Source: JBKHXU01 sp046565865 (GTDB lineage: Bacteria > Pseudomonadota > Gammaproteobacteria > Acidiferrobacterales > Sulfurifustaceae). Taken from it: a stretch of 20,610 bases of DNA. This document shows, piece after piece, positions 6,927 to 15,345 of the stretch. A model generated the notes under the pieces. That model was not told the DNA's origin. It did no database searches and saw only the letters and a program-made list of their open reading frames with translations. The stretch spans positions 1 to 20,610 of the forward strand of contig JBKHXU010000134.1 in NCBI GenBank assembly GCA_046565865.1, written 5' to 3'. The stretch's first letter is position 1, and every line of letters begins with the position of its first letter. The position numbers were made by a program, and so were the translations under genes.

Positions 6927-8690
6927 TCAGGGAGGCGGCACGGACGGGTTCTTTTTTCGTAGACCCGCGTTGCCCACCCACACGTTGCCCTCGCCGCGCG
7001 GATCGGCCGCCGCCAGCGTCCCGCCACGCTTCGTGCGTGCGACGATGTGCATATTGCCGTACGGCTCGCGGGTGGCGCGCGGCGTGTGGCCATACGCCGC
7101 CAGCGCCTCCGCGGTCGCGGTGTCGAAGGCGCCGGGCTCGTATTCGATCAGGTCCGGCAGGTACTGATGGTGAAACCGGGGCAACGCGACCCAATCGGAC
7201 GGCGTGCCGCGTCCAGCCACCACCTCGAGCGCCGCGAGCAAAACCATGGTCGGGATGCGGCTGCCGCCCGGCGTACCAAGGACCGCGATTCCATCTCCGG
7301 TTTCAATAAATGTCGGCGTCATGCTCGACAGCGGCCGCTTGCCCGGGGCAATCGCATTCGCCGAGCTGCCGACAAGGCCATAGGTGTTCGGCGTGCCGGG
7401 CCGTTGCGCGAAGTCGTCCATCTCGTTGTTGAGCAGCACGCCGGTGCCGGGCGGCGTGAAACCGGAGCCGAACGGGGTGTTGATGCTCAACGTGGCGGCC
7501 ACGCGGTTGCCCGCGGTGTCGATGATCGAGAAATGCGTCGTATGCGCGCCACCGGGCAGCGGATCGCCGCCGAGGCGCGCGCTCGGCGTGGCGCGCGCGG
7601 GATCGATGCTCGCGCGCAGGCGTTCGAGATACGACGGCTCGAGCAGACGCCGAAACCCCGCGGCCTCGGGAAAATCGGGATCGCCGAGATACAGCGCCCG
7701 ATCGCGATACGCCCGGCGCATGGCCTCGACGATGAGATGCGTTCGCGCGACCGGCGGGCGCCGGTCGATGTCGAAGGTTTCGAGCAGCGCCAGCATTTGG
7801 ATCAGCGCCAAGCCACCGCCCGAGGGTGGAGCCGCAGTCGTTATCGTCGCACCGCGGTAGCGCGTGCGCAGCGGCGTGCGCTCGACGATGCGGTACTGCG
7901 CGAGATCAGCGAGCGTCCAAATGCCGCCGCCGGCACGCACCGCCTGCACCATCCGCTTGGCGATTGGGCCGCGGTAGAACCCATCGACGCCGCGCCGCGC
8001 CAGCGCTTCGAACGTGGCCGCGAGCTGCGGCTGGCGAATGGTATCGCCCACATCAGGCACGAATCCGTTGGCGAGGAACGCCGCGGCCGAGGCCGGCGAT
8101 GCGAGCAGCGCCTCATGTGCGCGCTCTGCCATTTGCCGGTAACGTGGGGTGACCGCGAAGCCATCGCGCGCGTGGCGGATCGCCGGCGCGAGCGAGCGCG
8201 ATAGCGGCAGTCGGCCGTAGCGACCGGCGAGATGTACCAGCGCCGCCGGCACGCCGGGAATGCCCGCCGCCAACGGCCCGCGCAACGACGCCTGCGACAG
8301 CGGCTCGCCATTACTATCGAGATACATATCGGCATGGGCCGCGAGCGGTGCGCGCTCGCGCGCGTCGATCATCGTCTCGAAACCGTCGCGCGCGCGGTGC
8401 AGCAGAAAAAATCCACCACCGCCCAATCCGGAGGAATATGGCTCGACGACCGCCAGCGTCGCGGTAACGGCGATAGCGGCATCGAATGCGTTGCCGCCGG
8501 CGGCGAGCAGCTCCCGCCCGGCCGCGGTCGCGAGCGGGTGGGCGCTGGCGATGCCGGCGTCGTCGGTCGCGCCGGCGAGCGGCCACGCGAGCAACAGGAG
8601 CGCCAGCGCGCGGCGCGCCAACAGGGGCGGCGTGAGGCTAAACCGCCGCCGACTTGGTCGTAAGCGAAAGATACTTTTGATGGAGCGCAT
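6927..8690 (-). CDS. ggt: Gamma-glutamyltransferase
   Basis: A 587-residue periplasmic enzyme that hydrolyses glutathione or transfers its gamma-glutamyl group. It is made as a precursor that self-cleaves before a threonine. Here Thr385 in GAHTTHFSIID is the expected cleavage site and nucleophile, giving a large and a small subunit. Other family motifs are GGNAFDAAIA (65-74), SGLGGGGFFL (87-96), DARERAP (109-115, substrate carboxylate-binding arginine), PLSSMTPTF and GTPGGSRI. Length is close to the E. coli enzyme (580). The N-terminus has a hydrophobic signal core ALALLLLAWPLAGA after a basic stretch. I chose the ATG at 8690, which overlaps the ferredoxin gene by 53 nt; a TTG at residue 24 would give a more standard signal peptide but has no ribosome site. 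It is the last gene of the minus-strand unit. Confidence 0.93.
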   Translation of the reverse strand: MRSIKSIFRLRPSRRRFSLTPPLLARRALALLLLAWPLAGATDDAGIASAHPLATAAGRELLAAGGNAFDAAIAVTATLAVVEPYSSGLGGGGFFLLHRARDGFETMIDARERAPLAAHADMYLDSNGEPLSQASLRGPLAAGIPGVPAALVHLAGRYGRLPLSRSLAPAIRHARDGFAVTPRYRQMAERAHEALLASPASAAAFLANGFVPDVGDTIRQPQLAATFEALARRGVDGFYRGPIAKRMVQAVRAGGGIWTLADLAQYRIVERTPLRTRYRGATITTAAPPSGGGLALIQMLALLETFDIDRRPPVARTHLIVEAMRRAYRDRALYLGDPDFPEAAGFRRLLEPSYLERLRASIDPARATPSARLGGDPLPGGAHTTHFSIIDTAGNRVAATLSINTPFGSGFTPPGTGVLLNNEMDDFAQRPGTPNTYGLVGSSANAIAPGKRPLSSMTPTFIETGDGIAVLGTPGGSRIPTMVLLAALEVVAGRGTPSDWVALPRFHHQYLPDLIEYEPGAFDTATAEALAAYGHTPRATREPYGNMHIVARTKRGGTLAAADPRGEGNVWVGNAGLRKKNPSVPPP

Positions 8691-8898
8691 CCTTGCTTTC
8701 CGGGTGGTTCGGATCGGACAGAATGCAGTTGACCGGGCACACCTCGACGCACTGGGACGTCGCGAAATGGCCGACGCATTCGGTGCACAGCGCCGGGTCG
8801 ATGACGTAGTACTCCGCGCCCTGGGCGATCGCGCCGTTCGGGCACTCGGGCTCGCACACGTCACAGTTGATGCATTCGTCGGTGATGTACAGCGACAC
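8638..8898 (-). CDS. 2[4Fe-4S] ferredoxin, YfhL / Allochromatium type
   Basis: An 86-residue electron carrier. The first cluster motif is CINCDVCEPECP. The second is the extended CTECVGHFATSQCVEVCP, with eight residues between the second and third cysteines, the signature of the Allochromatium vinosum/YfhL ferredoxin class. A C-terminal helical extension (ALHQKYLSLTTKSAAV) is also typical. Clusters in this class have very low and unequal potentials; the physiological partner is not evident here. It lies 32 bases downstream of coaD in the same direction, a frequent gammaproteobacterial arrangement, and its 3' end overlaps the start of ggt. Confidence 0.94.
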   Translation of the reverse strand: MSLYITDECINCDVCEPECPNGAIAQGAEYYVIDPALCTECVGHFATSQCVEVCPVNCILSDPNHPESKDALHQKYLSLTTKSAAV

Positions 8899-8930
8899 GG
8901 CAGTCTACGGCGTGGGGTAACGGGCGGATG

Positions 8931-9410
8931 TTAGCGAATTTTCGCCGCGAGCGCAGCGGCGACGCGCGCATCGACGAACGGCGTGACGTCGCCACCGAGC
9001 AGCGCCACCTCTTTGACGAGCGAGGCGGAGATGAACGTCTCCTGTTCGGCCGGCGTGAGGAACACGGTCTCGACCTCGGGCGCCAGCCGCCGGTTCATCC
9101 CGGCCAACTGAAACTCGAACTCGAAGTCGGAGACCGCGCGCAAGCCGCGGAGAATCACCTGCGCCTTCTGCGCGCGCACGAAATCGACCAGCAAATTGTC
9201 GAAGCCGACCACGCTGACGCGCTCGTGATCGGCGAGCACCGCGCGCGCGAGTTCCACCCGCTCGTGCAGCGAGAACAGCGGCTGCTTCTTGGGATTGGCG
9301 GCGACGGCGACGATCACACGATCGAACAAACGCTCGGCGCGGCGAATGAGGTCCGTGTGGCCGTTGGTGATCGGATCGAACGTCCCGGGATAGAGCGCGG
9401 CGCGGGTCAT
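8931..9410 (-). CDS. coaD: Phosphopantetheine adenylyltransferase
   Basis: A 159-residue cytoplasmic enzyme for the fourth step of coenzyme A synthesis (4'-phosphopantetheine plus ATP to dephospho-CoA), identical in length to the E. coli protein. The nucleotidyltransferase motif is YPGTFDPITNGHTDL, with Thr10 and His18 as catalytic-site residues. The family stretches ILRGLRAVSDFEFEFQLAGMNR and the C-terminal ISASLVKEVALLGGD are present. Its ATG overlaps the rsmD stop by 4 nt, so the pair is probably translationally coupled, a widespread and conserved linkage. Confidence 0.97.
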   Translation of the reverse strand: MTRAALYPGTFDPITNGHTDLIRRAERLFDRVIVAVAANPKKQPLFSLHERVELARAVLADHERVSVVGFDNLLVDFVRAQKAQVILRGLRAVSDFEFEFQLAGMNRRLAPEVETVFLTPAEQETFISASLVKEVALLGGDVTPFVDARVAAALAAKIR

Positions 9411-10021
9411 GGTGACTCAGTATAGCCCGCCGCTACCCGCGCCAGATGGTAGCCCACCTGGCCCGCGGTCTGGCTGCGGTAAAGCTCCCACCCGGCCGGC
9501 AGCGGCGGCGTCAATTCGCGCGGCGCCTCGATATAAACCACGCCCCCGACCCGCATCCAGCCGCGCTCAGCCAACAGCGTAAGGCACGTCGGTACCAGGT
9601 TGGCCGCGAACGGCGGATCGACAAAGACGATATCGAACGGATCGGCCGGTTGCGCCAGGAACGCAGTGGCATCGCTCGCAACTACGCGCGCGGCGTCGGC
9701 GCCGAGCGCCGCGATATTTTCCTGCAACGCGCTGCGCGCGATGGGCGATTGCTCCACCATCACCACCTCACGCGCCCCACGCGACAGCGCCTCGAGACAC
9801 AAAGCGCCGGTGCCGGCAAAGAGATCGAGACAGCGCGCGCCGGCAACGAACGGCTGCAGCCAGTTGAACAACGTCTCGCGCACGCGATCCGGCGTCGGGC
9901 GCAACCCGGCCACCGTCGGCACGGCCAGCCGGCGACTGCGCCAGACGCCGCCGATGATGCGCACATGGCCCGGGTAGCTCGCGCTGCGGGCCGCGGGTGC
10001 GCGGCTCTTAGGGCGCACCAC
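9407..10021 (-). CDS. rsmD: 16S rRNA (guanine(966)-N2)-methyltransferase
   Basis: A 204-residue SAM-dependent enzyme that methylates G966 of 16S rRNA in the 30S subunit. Motif I is LDLFAGTG (residues 65-72), with acidic motif II EQSP, and motif IV is DPPF (135-138). The N-terminal RIIGGVWRSRRLAVP and RPTPDRVRETLFNWL are characteristic of RsmD. The start is one of two adjacent GTG codons (10021 or 10018), overlapping the end of the upstream M16 gene by 11-14 nt. No clear ribosome site is seen, consistent with coupling. The first 18 residues are not conserved in the family, and no better start is available. Confidence 0.95.
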   Translation of the reverse strand: MVRPKSRAPAARSASYPGHVRIIGGVWRSRRLAVPTVAGLRPTPDRVRETLFNWLQPFVAGARCLDLFAGTGALCLEALSRGAREVVMVEQSPIARSALQENIAALGADAARVVASDATAFLAQPADPFDIVFVDPPFAANLVPTCLTLLAERGWMRVGGVVYIEAPRELTPPLPAGWELYRSQTAGQVGYHLARVAAGYTESP

Positions 10022-11312
10022 CGACGATCACCGTGGCCAACCGTTCGGGATCGACACGCCGCTTGAAGGCGTCGCGGATCTGCTCGATGGTCACCGCTTC
10101 GACCTTCGGGATGAAGTCGTCGAGATAGGTCAGCGGCAAACCGTAAAAGGCGATCGCCGACAACTGATCGGCAATCTTCTTGTTGCTGTCGAGCCGCAGC
10201 GGGAAGCTGCCGGTGAGATGCTTCTTGGCCGCCTCGAGCTCTTTCGGCGTCGGTCCTTCGGTAACGAAATCGGTAAGCACCTTACGCACCACCTTGAGCG
10301 CGTCGTCGCGCTGCGCGTTTTTGGTTTGCAGGCCGAGCATGAACGGGCCGGCGACGCGCAGCGGATAGAAGTAGCTGTAAACGCTGTACGCGTAACCGCG
10401 CTTTTCGCGAATCTCGTCGGCCAGCCGCGACACCAACCCGCCGCCACCGAGCGTGTAGTTGCCGACCAGCAACGGGAAGTAGTCCGGATCGGTGCGCGCG
10501 ATCGCCGGCTGGCCCAGGCGGATGTGCGATTGGCTCGCCGGAAACGGGATTTGCTCGTGCACCGGCGCCGCCAGCGGCGGCGGTGCGGGGAGCGGCGCGG
10601 CCGCCTCGCCGCGCGGCAGGCGGCCAAGCACGCGCCGCGCAATTTCCTTTGCTTCGCCGATGCTCGCATCGCCGACAATCGCAAGCCAGGCGTTGGCGCC
10701 GGTGTAGTAGCGCCGGTGATGCGCGGTCAAATCGTCGCGCGTCAGCGCCTTCAGCGATGCCTCGGTACCGACCGGCGGCCGCGCATACGGGTGCGCACCG
10801 TATAGGCTGCGCATGAACGCCTTTTCCGCGATCACGCCCGGTTGCTGCGCGTCGCGCTGCAGGCCGACGAGACCACGCGCGCGTTCGCGATCGAGCGCGT
10901 CCTGCGGGAAGGTGGGCTCACTGATCACGGTGGCGAAGAGGTCGAGCGCGGGTCGCAGCAGTTTGCGGTCCGACAAGCTGCGCAGCTCGACCGTCGCCAT
11001 ATCGCGATCCACGCCGGTGCCGAACTCGGCCCCCAGGTTCTCGAAACCGGCGGCGATGGCATCGGCATCGAGCCCAGCAGCGCCGAAATTCAGCAGGCGG
11101 CCGGTATACAGCGCCACCCCCGACCGCTCCGCCGGATCGCGGCTGCTGCCGGCGTCGAACACCAGCCGTAGCTGCAACAATGGCAATTCTTTGGCGCGCA
11201 CGAAGTACACCCGCGCGCCGTTGTCGAGCGTCCAATGTTCGATCTTCGGCGCCGCCTGCGCGACGTTGGCAACCAGCGCGAGCGCGGCCACTACCATCCA
11301 CTTAGCGCCCAT
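10008..11312 (-). CDS. M16-family protein, non-catalytic subunit
   Basis: A 434-residue exported protein with a signal peptide (WMVVAALALVANVAQA-AP, cleavage near residue 20). It has the two-domain M16 fold: DNGARVYFVRAKELPLLQL at the start, and the C-terminal arginine-tyrosine element EIREKRGYAYSVYSYF. At the position of the zinc motif HxxEH it reads LYTGR (68-72, within GVALYTGRLLNFG), so both histidines and the glutamate are absent and it cannot bind catalytic zinc. In heterodimeric M16 enzymes one subunit supplies the zinc site and the other the R/Y site; the gene just upstream supplies HxxEH. It overlaps that gene by 11 nt. Role: inferred substrate-binding partner of a periplasmic peptidase. 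Confidence 0.92.
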   Translation of the reverse strand: MGAKWMVVAALALVANVAQAAPKIEHWTLDNGARVYFVRAKELPLLQLRLVFDAGSSRDPAERSGVALYTGRLLNFGAAGLDADAIAAGFENLGAEFGTGVDRDMATVELRSLSDRKLLRPALDLFATVISEPTFPQDALDRERARGLVGLQRDAQQPGVIAEKAFMRSLYGAHPYARPPVGTEASLKALTRDDLTAHHRRYYTGANAWLAIVGDASIGEAKEIARRVLGRLPRGEAAAPLPAPPPLAAPVHEQIPFPASQSHIRLGQPAIARTDPDYFPLLVGNYTLGGGGLVSRLADEIREKRGYAYSVYSYFYPLRVAGPFMLGLQTKNAQRDDALKVVRKVLTDFVTEGPTPKELEAAKKHLTGSFPLRLDSNKKIADQLSAIAFYGLPLTYLDDFIPKVEAVTIEQIRDAFKRRVDPERLATVIVGGAP

Positions 11313-12693
11313 GACCGTGCCCTCCCGCGGCGGCGCGGCGCGGCGCCTTGGCCTTGTCGAGCGGCAACGGATCGAGCACCGTCACCGTGAGATTGTTGTC
11401 CGTCAGGTATTTTTTCGCGACCGCCATGACTTGCTCCGCCGTTACGGCGTTGATGCGCTTGACGCGCTCATCGATCAGCGACACATCGAGATCGCTCATT
11501 GCCAAGCGCCCGAGCTGCATCGCCTGATAGAAGACCGAATCGCGCGCATAGACGTCGCCCGCCACCACCTGCGCCTTCACCCGTTTGAGCTCGGCGTCGG
11601 ACACCGGTTCGGTGCGCACGCGCTCGATCTGCGCCCGCAGCGCCTGCTCCAGCTCCTCGATCTTGCGTCCGCCGGCCGGCGTGCCGCCGAACAACATCAA
11701 CATCGGATCGCGCGCGATCGAGTTGTATTCGGTCACGACACCGGCGGCGATCTTTTGCGATCGAATCAGCTCGCGCTCGAAACGCGCGCTGTCGCCGCCG
11801 TCCAGCACCCCGACTAATACCGCCAGCGCATACGGCTCCCACGCGGGTGACCTGTCCTTGTCGGATTTCGCGGCATGCACCGGGACGTGGAACCCCATGA
11901 GCAGGTACGGCACCTGCGCCGGCGCCGCCACCCGCGCACGGCGCTCCTGCTGCTGCGGCGGCTCGACGGGAATCGGCGGACGCTCGATGTCGCGCCGCGG
12001 GATGGGTCCGAAATATTTTTCCGCGAGCGCGACCACCTCGCGCGGCTTGACGTCGCCGACCACGACCAGCGTCGCGTTGTTCGGTGCGTACCAGCGCCGG
12101 TACCACGCGCGCAGATCGTCCGGCGTGATGCGCTCCAAGTCCGCCATCCAGCCGATAACGGGATGCCGATACGGGTGCGCCTGGAACGCGTGCGCCATGA
12201 GCTGCTCGTAGACCAGCGCCTCGGGTTGGTCCTCGGTACGCAGGCGCCGCTCTTCCATTACCACCTGAATCTCCTTGCGTGCCTCGTTGTCGTCGATTCG
12301 TAGATTCTGCATTCGATCCGCCTCCAACTCGAACGCAATCGGCAGCCGCGACTTTTCGAGCTGCTGGTAGTACGCGGTGTAGTCGTAGGAAGTGAAGGCG
12401 TTCTCGCGCCCGCCGTGCTCGGCGATGATGCGCGAGAACTCGTTCGGCTTGAGGCGCTCGGTGCCCTTGAACATCATGTGTTCCAAGACGTGCGAGATGC
12501 CGGTGCGTCCCTGCGGCTCGTCCATGCTGCCGACCTTGTACCACACCTGCGACACCACCACCGGCGAACGATGGTCCTCTTTGACAATCACGCGCATGCC
12601 GTTGGCAAGGGTCGTGTCGTGGATGTTGCTGCAGCCGCCGGCGAGCAGCGCGGCGCCCAACGCGAATGCGCGTCCGTGAAAGTCGAGAAACAT
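11302..12693 (-). CDS. M16-family zinc peptidase, catalytic subunit, probable lipoprotein
   Basis: A 463-residue zinc metallopeptidase of the pitrilysin/mitochondrial-processing-peptidase family. The inverted zinc motif is HVLEH (68-72, in GISHVLEHMMFKGT), with the third ligand expected in EIQVVMEERR (Glu147 or Glu148). The N-terminus ALGAALLAGGC carries an acceptable lipobox, so Cys21 is probably lipidated. An ATG nine codons upstream (12720) is possible, but the ATG at 12693 has AGGG six bases ahead (12703-12700) and makes a normal signal sequence. The gene heads the minus-strand unit and is followed with overlap by its inactive paralogue. Substrate unknown; probably periplasmic peptides or misfolded protein. 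Confidence 0.93.
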   Translation of the reverse strand: MFLDFHGRAFALGAALLAGGCSNIHDTTLANGMRVIVKEDHRSPVVVSQVWYKVGSMDEPQGRTGISHVLEHMMFKGTERLKPNEFSRIIAEHGGRENAFTSYDYTAYYQQLEKSRLPIAFELEADRMQNLRIDDNEARKEIQVVMEERRLRTEDQPEALVYEQLMAHAFQAHPYRHPVIGWMADLERITPDDLRAWYRRWYAPNNATLVVVGDVKPREVVALAEKYFGPIPRRDIERPPIPVEPPQQQERRARVAAPAQVPYLLMGFHVPVHAAKSDKDRSPAWEPYALAVLVGVLDGGDSARFERELIRSQKIAAGVVTEYNSIARDPMLMLFGGTPAGGRKIEELEQALRAQIERVRTEPVSDAELKRVKAQVVAGDVYARDSVFYQAMQLGRLAMSDLDVSLIDERVKRINAVTAEQVMAVAKKYLTDNNLTVTVLDPLPLDKAKAPRRAAAGGHGHGR

Positions 12694-12711
12694 GACGATC
12701 CCTTTTATAAT
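12683..12711 (+). promoter_or_regulatory. Sigma-70-type promoter for ftsY operon
   Basis: TCGAGA (12683-12688, four of six matches to the -35 consensus), a 17-bp spacer and a perfect TATAAT (12706-12711). Transcription would start near 12718, giving a leader of about 36 nt before the ftsY start. The box overlaps the ribosome site and first codons of the divergent M16 gene, so the two directions may interfere. Confidence 0.6.
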
Positions 12712-12753
12712 GGGCCGCATAGCTTAACCGATCGCTCCGCGCACGAGTAAACC

Positions 12754-13719
12754 TTGACCGATACCGACGCTCAACGCTCCGACGACCCGGCGCCCGGATT
12801 GTTCCAACGTCTGCGCAAGAAATGGTCAGCGACCCAGCGCTCGCTCGGCCAGGGCCTGGGCGATCTGCTGCTCGGCGAACGGCGGCTGGACGACACGCTG
12901 GTGGACGACATCGAGACGCAGTTGCTGGCCGCCGACGTCGGGGTCGATACGGCGCAGGCGCTCACCGCCGACATTGCCCGCGGCCTCACGCGCAAGGAGC
13001 TGGCCGATACGCGCGCCGTGTATCGCCGGCTTCGACAAGACATCCTCGCCATCGTTCAGCCCGCGGCGCGGCCGCTGGTACCGTCGGCGCGACCGTTCGT
13101 GGTCATGGTCGTCGGCGTCAACGGGGTCGGCAAAACCACCACCATCGGCAAGATCGCGCATCGCCTGCGCCGCGAAGGGCGCTCGGTGTTGCTCGCGGCC
13201 GGCGACACGTTCCGCGCCGCCGCCATCGAGCAGCTGCAGGCGTGGGGCAAGCGCATCGATGCCCCGGTCATTGCCCAGCACACCGGTGCCGATGCCGGCG
13301 CGGTGGCACACGATGCGCTCAATGCCGCACGCGCACGCGCCGCCGAGGTGGTGCTGATCGACACCGCGGGGCGCCAACACACGCACGCCGGGCTGATGGA
13401 CGAACTTAAGAAAGTGAAACGGGTGATTGCCAAAGTAATGCCGGACGCCCCGCATGAGGTGCTATTGGTGCTCGACGCCGGCACCGGCCAAAACGCGCTG
13501 GCGCAGCTCGAGCATTTCGGCGCCGCGGTCGGTGTCACCGGTATCGCGCTCACCAAGCTCGACGGGACGGCCAAGGGCGGCATACTTATTGCGATCGCCA
13601 AGAAGTCCGGTCTGCCGATCCGCTTCGTCGGCGTCGGTGAATCCGCGGACGACCTGCAGGGGTTCGATGCCGCGGCGTTCGTCGATGCGCTGTTGCCCGA
13701 AGCGCGGGCATCCGCGTGA
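12754..13719 (+). CDS. ftsY: Signal recognition particle receptor FtsY
   Basis: A 321-residue SRP-type GTPase that docks ribosome-SRP complexes at the inner membrane for co-translational insertion. The N domain begins LFQRLRKKWSATQRSLGQG. The G domain has G1 GVNGVGKTT (121-129), the DTFRAAAIEQL insertion-box element (151-161), G3 DTAGRQHT (203-210), G4 TKLD (267-270) and GVGE near the end. The long acidic A domain of E. coli FtsY (497 residues) is absent, leaving about 15 residues before the first amphipathic helix, as in many bacteria. The start is TTG at 12754 with only a weak purine stretch ahead; no upstream ATG exists in frame. It overlaps ftsE by 4 nt. Confidence 0.96.
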   Translation: MTDTDAQRSDDPAPGLFQRLRKKWSATQRSLGQGLGDLLLGERRLDDTLVDDIETQLLAADVGVDTAQALTADIARGLTRKELADTRAVYRRLRQDILAIVQPAARPLVPSARPFVVMVVGVNGVGKTTTIGKIAHRLRREGRSVLLAAGDTFRAAAIEQLQAWGKRIDAPVIAQHTGADAGAVAHDALNAARARAAEVVLIDTAGRQHTHAGLMDELKKVKRVIAKVMPDAPHEVLLVLDAGTGQNALAQLEHFGAAVGVTGIALTKLDGTAKGGILIAIAKKSGLPIRFVGVGESADDLQGFDAAAFVDALLPEARASA

Positions 13720-14387
13720 TCGAATTCAAACACGTTTTCAAGCGCTATCCCGGCGGCTTCGACGCGCTCAAGAACATCAATTTTTCCTTGCCGCGCGGCG
13801 GTATGTGTTTCATCACCGGCCATTCGGGCGCGGGCAAGACCACACTGCTGCGTCTGATCAGCCTGATCGAGCGGCCCACGCGTGGCGAGGCCGTCGTCAA
13901 CGGGAAAAATCTCGCGAAGCTGCCCGCGTGGCGCGTGCCGTATTTTCGCCGCGATCTCGGCATCGTATTCCAGAACTACAAATTGCTGTTCGATCGCACC
14001 GTGTACGACAACGTTGCGCTGCCGCTCGCGGTCACCGGGGTTGCGCCGAACGAGATCGGCAAGCGCGTGCGCGCCGCGCTCGACAAGATCGGCCTGCTCA
14101 ACAAGGAACGCGCGTACCCTGTCACGCTCTCCGGCGGCGAGCAGCAACGCGTGGGTATCGCGCGCGCCATCGTGCATCGGCCGTCGCTGCTGTTGGCGGA
14201 TGAGCCGACCGGAAACCTCGACCCGGCGCTGTCCGACGAGATCATCGATCTGTTCCTCGACTTCAACCAGCACGGCGTGACGGTAGTAATCGCGAGCCAT
14301 GACGCGCGGCTGATAGCACGCGCGCGCAAACCGGTGCTGCGCCTGCAACACGGCGAGATCGCGCCGCCGATGCCGACGGCGCCATAA
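13716..14387 (+). CDS. ftsE: Cell-division ABC ATPase FtsE
   Basis: A 223-residue ATPase of the FtsEX complex, which couples the divisome to activation of periplasmic amidases through EnvC-type partners. Walker A is GHSGAGKT (35-42), the Q-loop FQNYKLL (about 85-91), signature LSGGEQQR (138-145) and Walker B LLLADEP (158-164) with catalytic Glu163, then the H-loop IASHD. The GTG start overlaps the ftsY stop (GTGA). Length matches E. coli FtsE (222). ftsX follows after two bases. Confidence 0.97.
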   Translation: MIEFKHVFKRYPGGFDALKNINFSLPRGGMCFITGHSGAGKTTLLRLISLIERPTRGEAVVNGKNLAKLPAWRVPYFRRDLGIVFQNYKLLFDRTVYDNVALPLAVTGVAPNEIGKRVRAALDKIGLLNKERAYPVTLSGGEQQRVGIARAIVHRPSLLLADEPTGNLDPALSDEIIDLFLDFNQHGVTVVIASHDARLIARARKPVLRLQHGEIAPPMPTAP

Positions 14388-14389
14388 CC

Positions 14390-15313
14390 ATGCGCCGCGT
14401 ACGCGCCTATTTCATCGAGCACGCGCGCGTGCTGACCGCGAGCATCGCACAGCTGCTGCGCGCGCCGCTTGCGTCGACCATGACCATCCTGGTCATCGGC
14501 ATCACGCTCGCGTTGCCGAGCGCGCTGTATGTGTTGGTGGAAAACGCCGCACGCGTCGCCCGCGGCTGGGATACCGGCGGCCAGATCTCGGTGTTTTTGA
14601 AGGCGAACGCCACCGATGCCCAGGCCGAGAAACTCGCCGAGCGCCTGCGCCGCCATCCCGCGGTGGCGCGCACGGAGTACCTCTCGCGCGCGGCGGCGCT
14701 GGCCGAGTTCAAGCGCGCGTCCGGTTTCGGCGACGCGCTCGATGTGCTCGACCGCAACCCGTTACCGCCGGTGGTAATCGTCTATCCCGCACGCAGCCAT
14801 GCCAACGCCGAATCGCTGCAGGTCTTGCTCAAGGACCTTGAACGGCGCGAGGAGGTCGACCTGGCGCAGCTCGATCTCGCGTGGGTGAAGCGCCTGCATG
14901 CGATGTTGGCGATCGTCGAGCGCGCGGTACTGGTGCTGGCGGCCCTGCTCGGTCTGGCCGTGATCCTCACCATCGGCAACACCATCCGCCTCGCGGTGCT
15001 CAACCGGCGCGAGGAAATCGAGGTGATGAAACTGATCGGCGCCACCAACGCCTATATCCGCCGGCCGTTTTTGTATACCGGTCTGTTCCAGGGGCTGGCC
15101 GGGGCGGGCGTGAGCTGGGCGTTGGTCGTGGCGCTGTTACTCGTCCTGGATGGCCCTACCCGCGAATTAGCGACCCTGTACGGCAGCAGCTTCAGCCTGG
15201 CCGGCCTCGAAGCCCGGACCGGGACCGGCCTGATTCTGTTCGGCGGGCTGCTCGGCTGGATCGGTTCGCGGGTCGCAGTGGGGCGGCACCTGAGTGCGAT
15301 AGACCCGGCGTAA
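14390..15313 (+). CDS. ftsX: Cell-division permease-like protein FtsX
   Basis: A 307-residue inner-membrane partner of FtsE. The first membrane helix is near residues 23-45 (TILVIGITLALPSALYVLV). It is followed by a periplasmic domain (GGQISVFLKANATDAQAEKL, RTEYLSRAAALAEFK) that in E. coli binds EnvC. Three C-terminal helices follow (VLVLAALLGLAVILTIGNTI; LFQGLAGAGVSWALVVALLL; LILFGGLLGWIGSRVAVG). The stretch NRREEIEVMKLIGATNAYIRRPF is the FtsX-family cytoplasmic coupling segment. It is shorter than E. coli FtsX (352), mostly at the N-terminus. It ends the ftsYEX operon, 99 bases before rpoH. Confidence 0.96.
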   Translation: MRRVRAYFIEHARVLTASIAQLLRAPLASTMTILVIGITLALPSALYVLVENAARVARGWDTGGQISVFLKANATDAQAEKLAERLRRHPAVARTEYLSRAAALAEFKRASGFGDALDVLDRNPLPPVVIVYPARSHANAESLQVLLKDLERREEVDLAQLDLAWVKRLHAMLAIVERAVLVLAALLGLAVILTIGNTIRLAVLNRREEIEVMKLIGATNAYIRRPFLYTGLFQGLAGAGVSWALVVALLLVLDGPTRELATLYGSSFSLAGLEARTGTGLILFGGLLGWIGSRVAVGRHLSAIDPA

Positions 15314-15345
15314 GTCGCTGACCATCCAAGGAACTCTGTTTGCTT

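Noticed and set aside
7047..8204. Long plus-strand open frame (385 codons) opposite ggt
   Set aside because: Entirely antisense to a well-supported enzyme gene; arginine-rich composition and no family motif.
12697..12711. Minus-strand TATAAA as a -10 box for the M16 gene
   Set aside because: A start about seven bases downstream would leave almost no leader and remove the ribosome site, and no -35 box fits; the plus-strand reading as TATAAT is better.
13056..14351. Long antisense open frame (431 codons) opposite ftsY and ftsE
   Set aside because: It mirrors two certain genes in GC-rich DNA, where stop codons are rare on the opposite strand, and it reads as low-complexity arginine/alanine-rich sequence.
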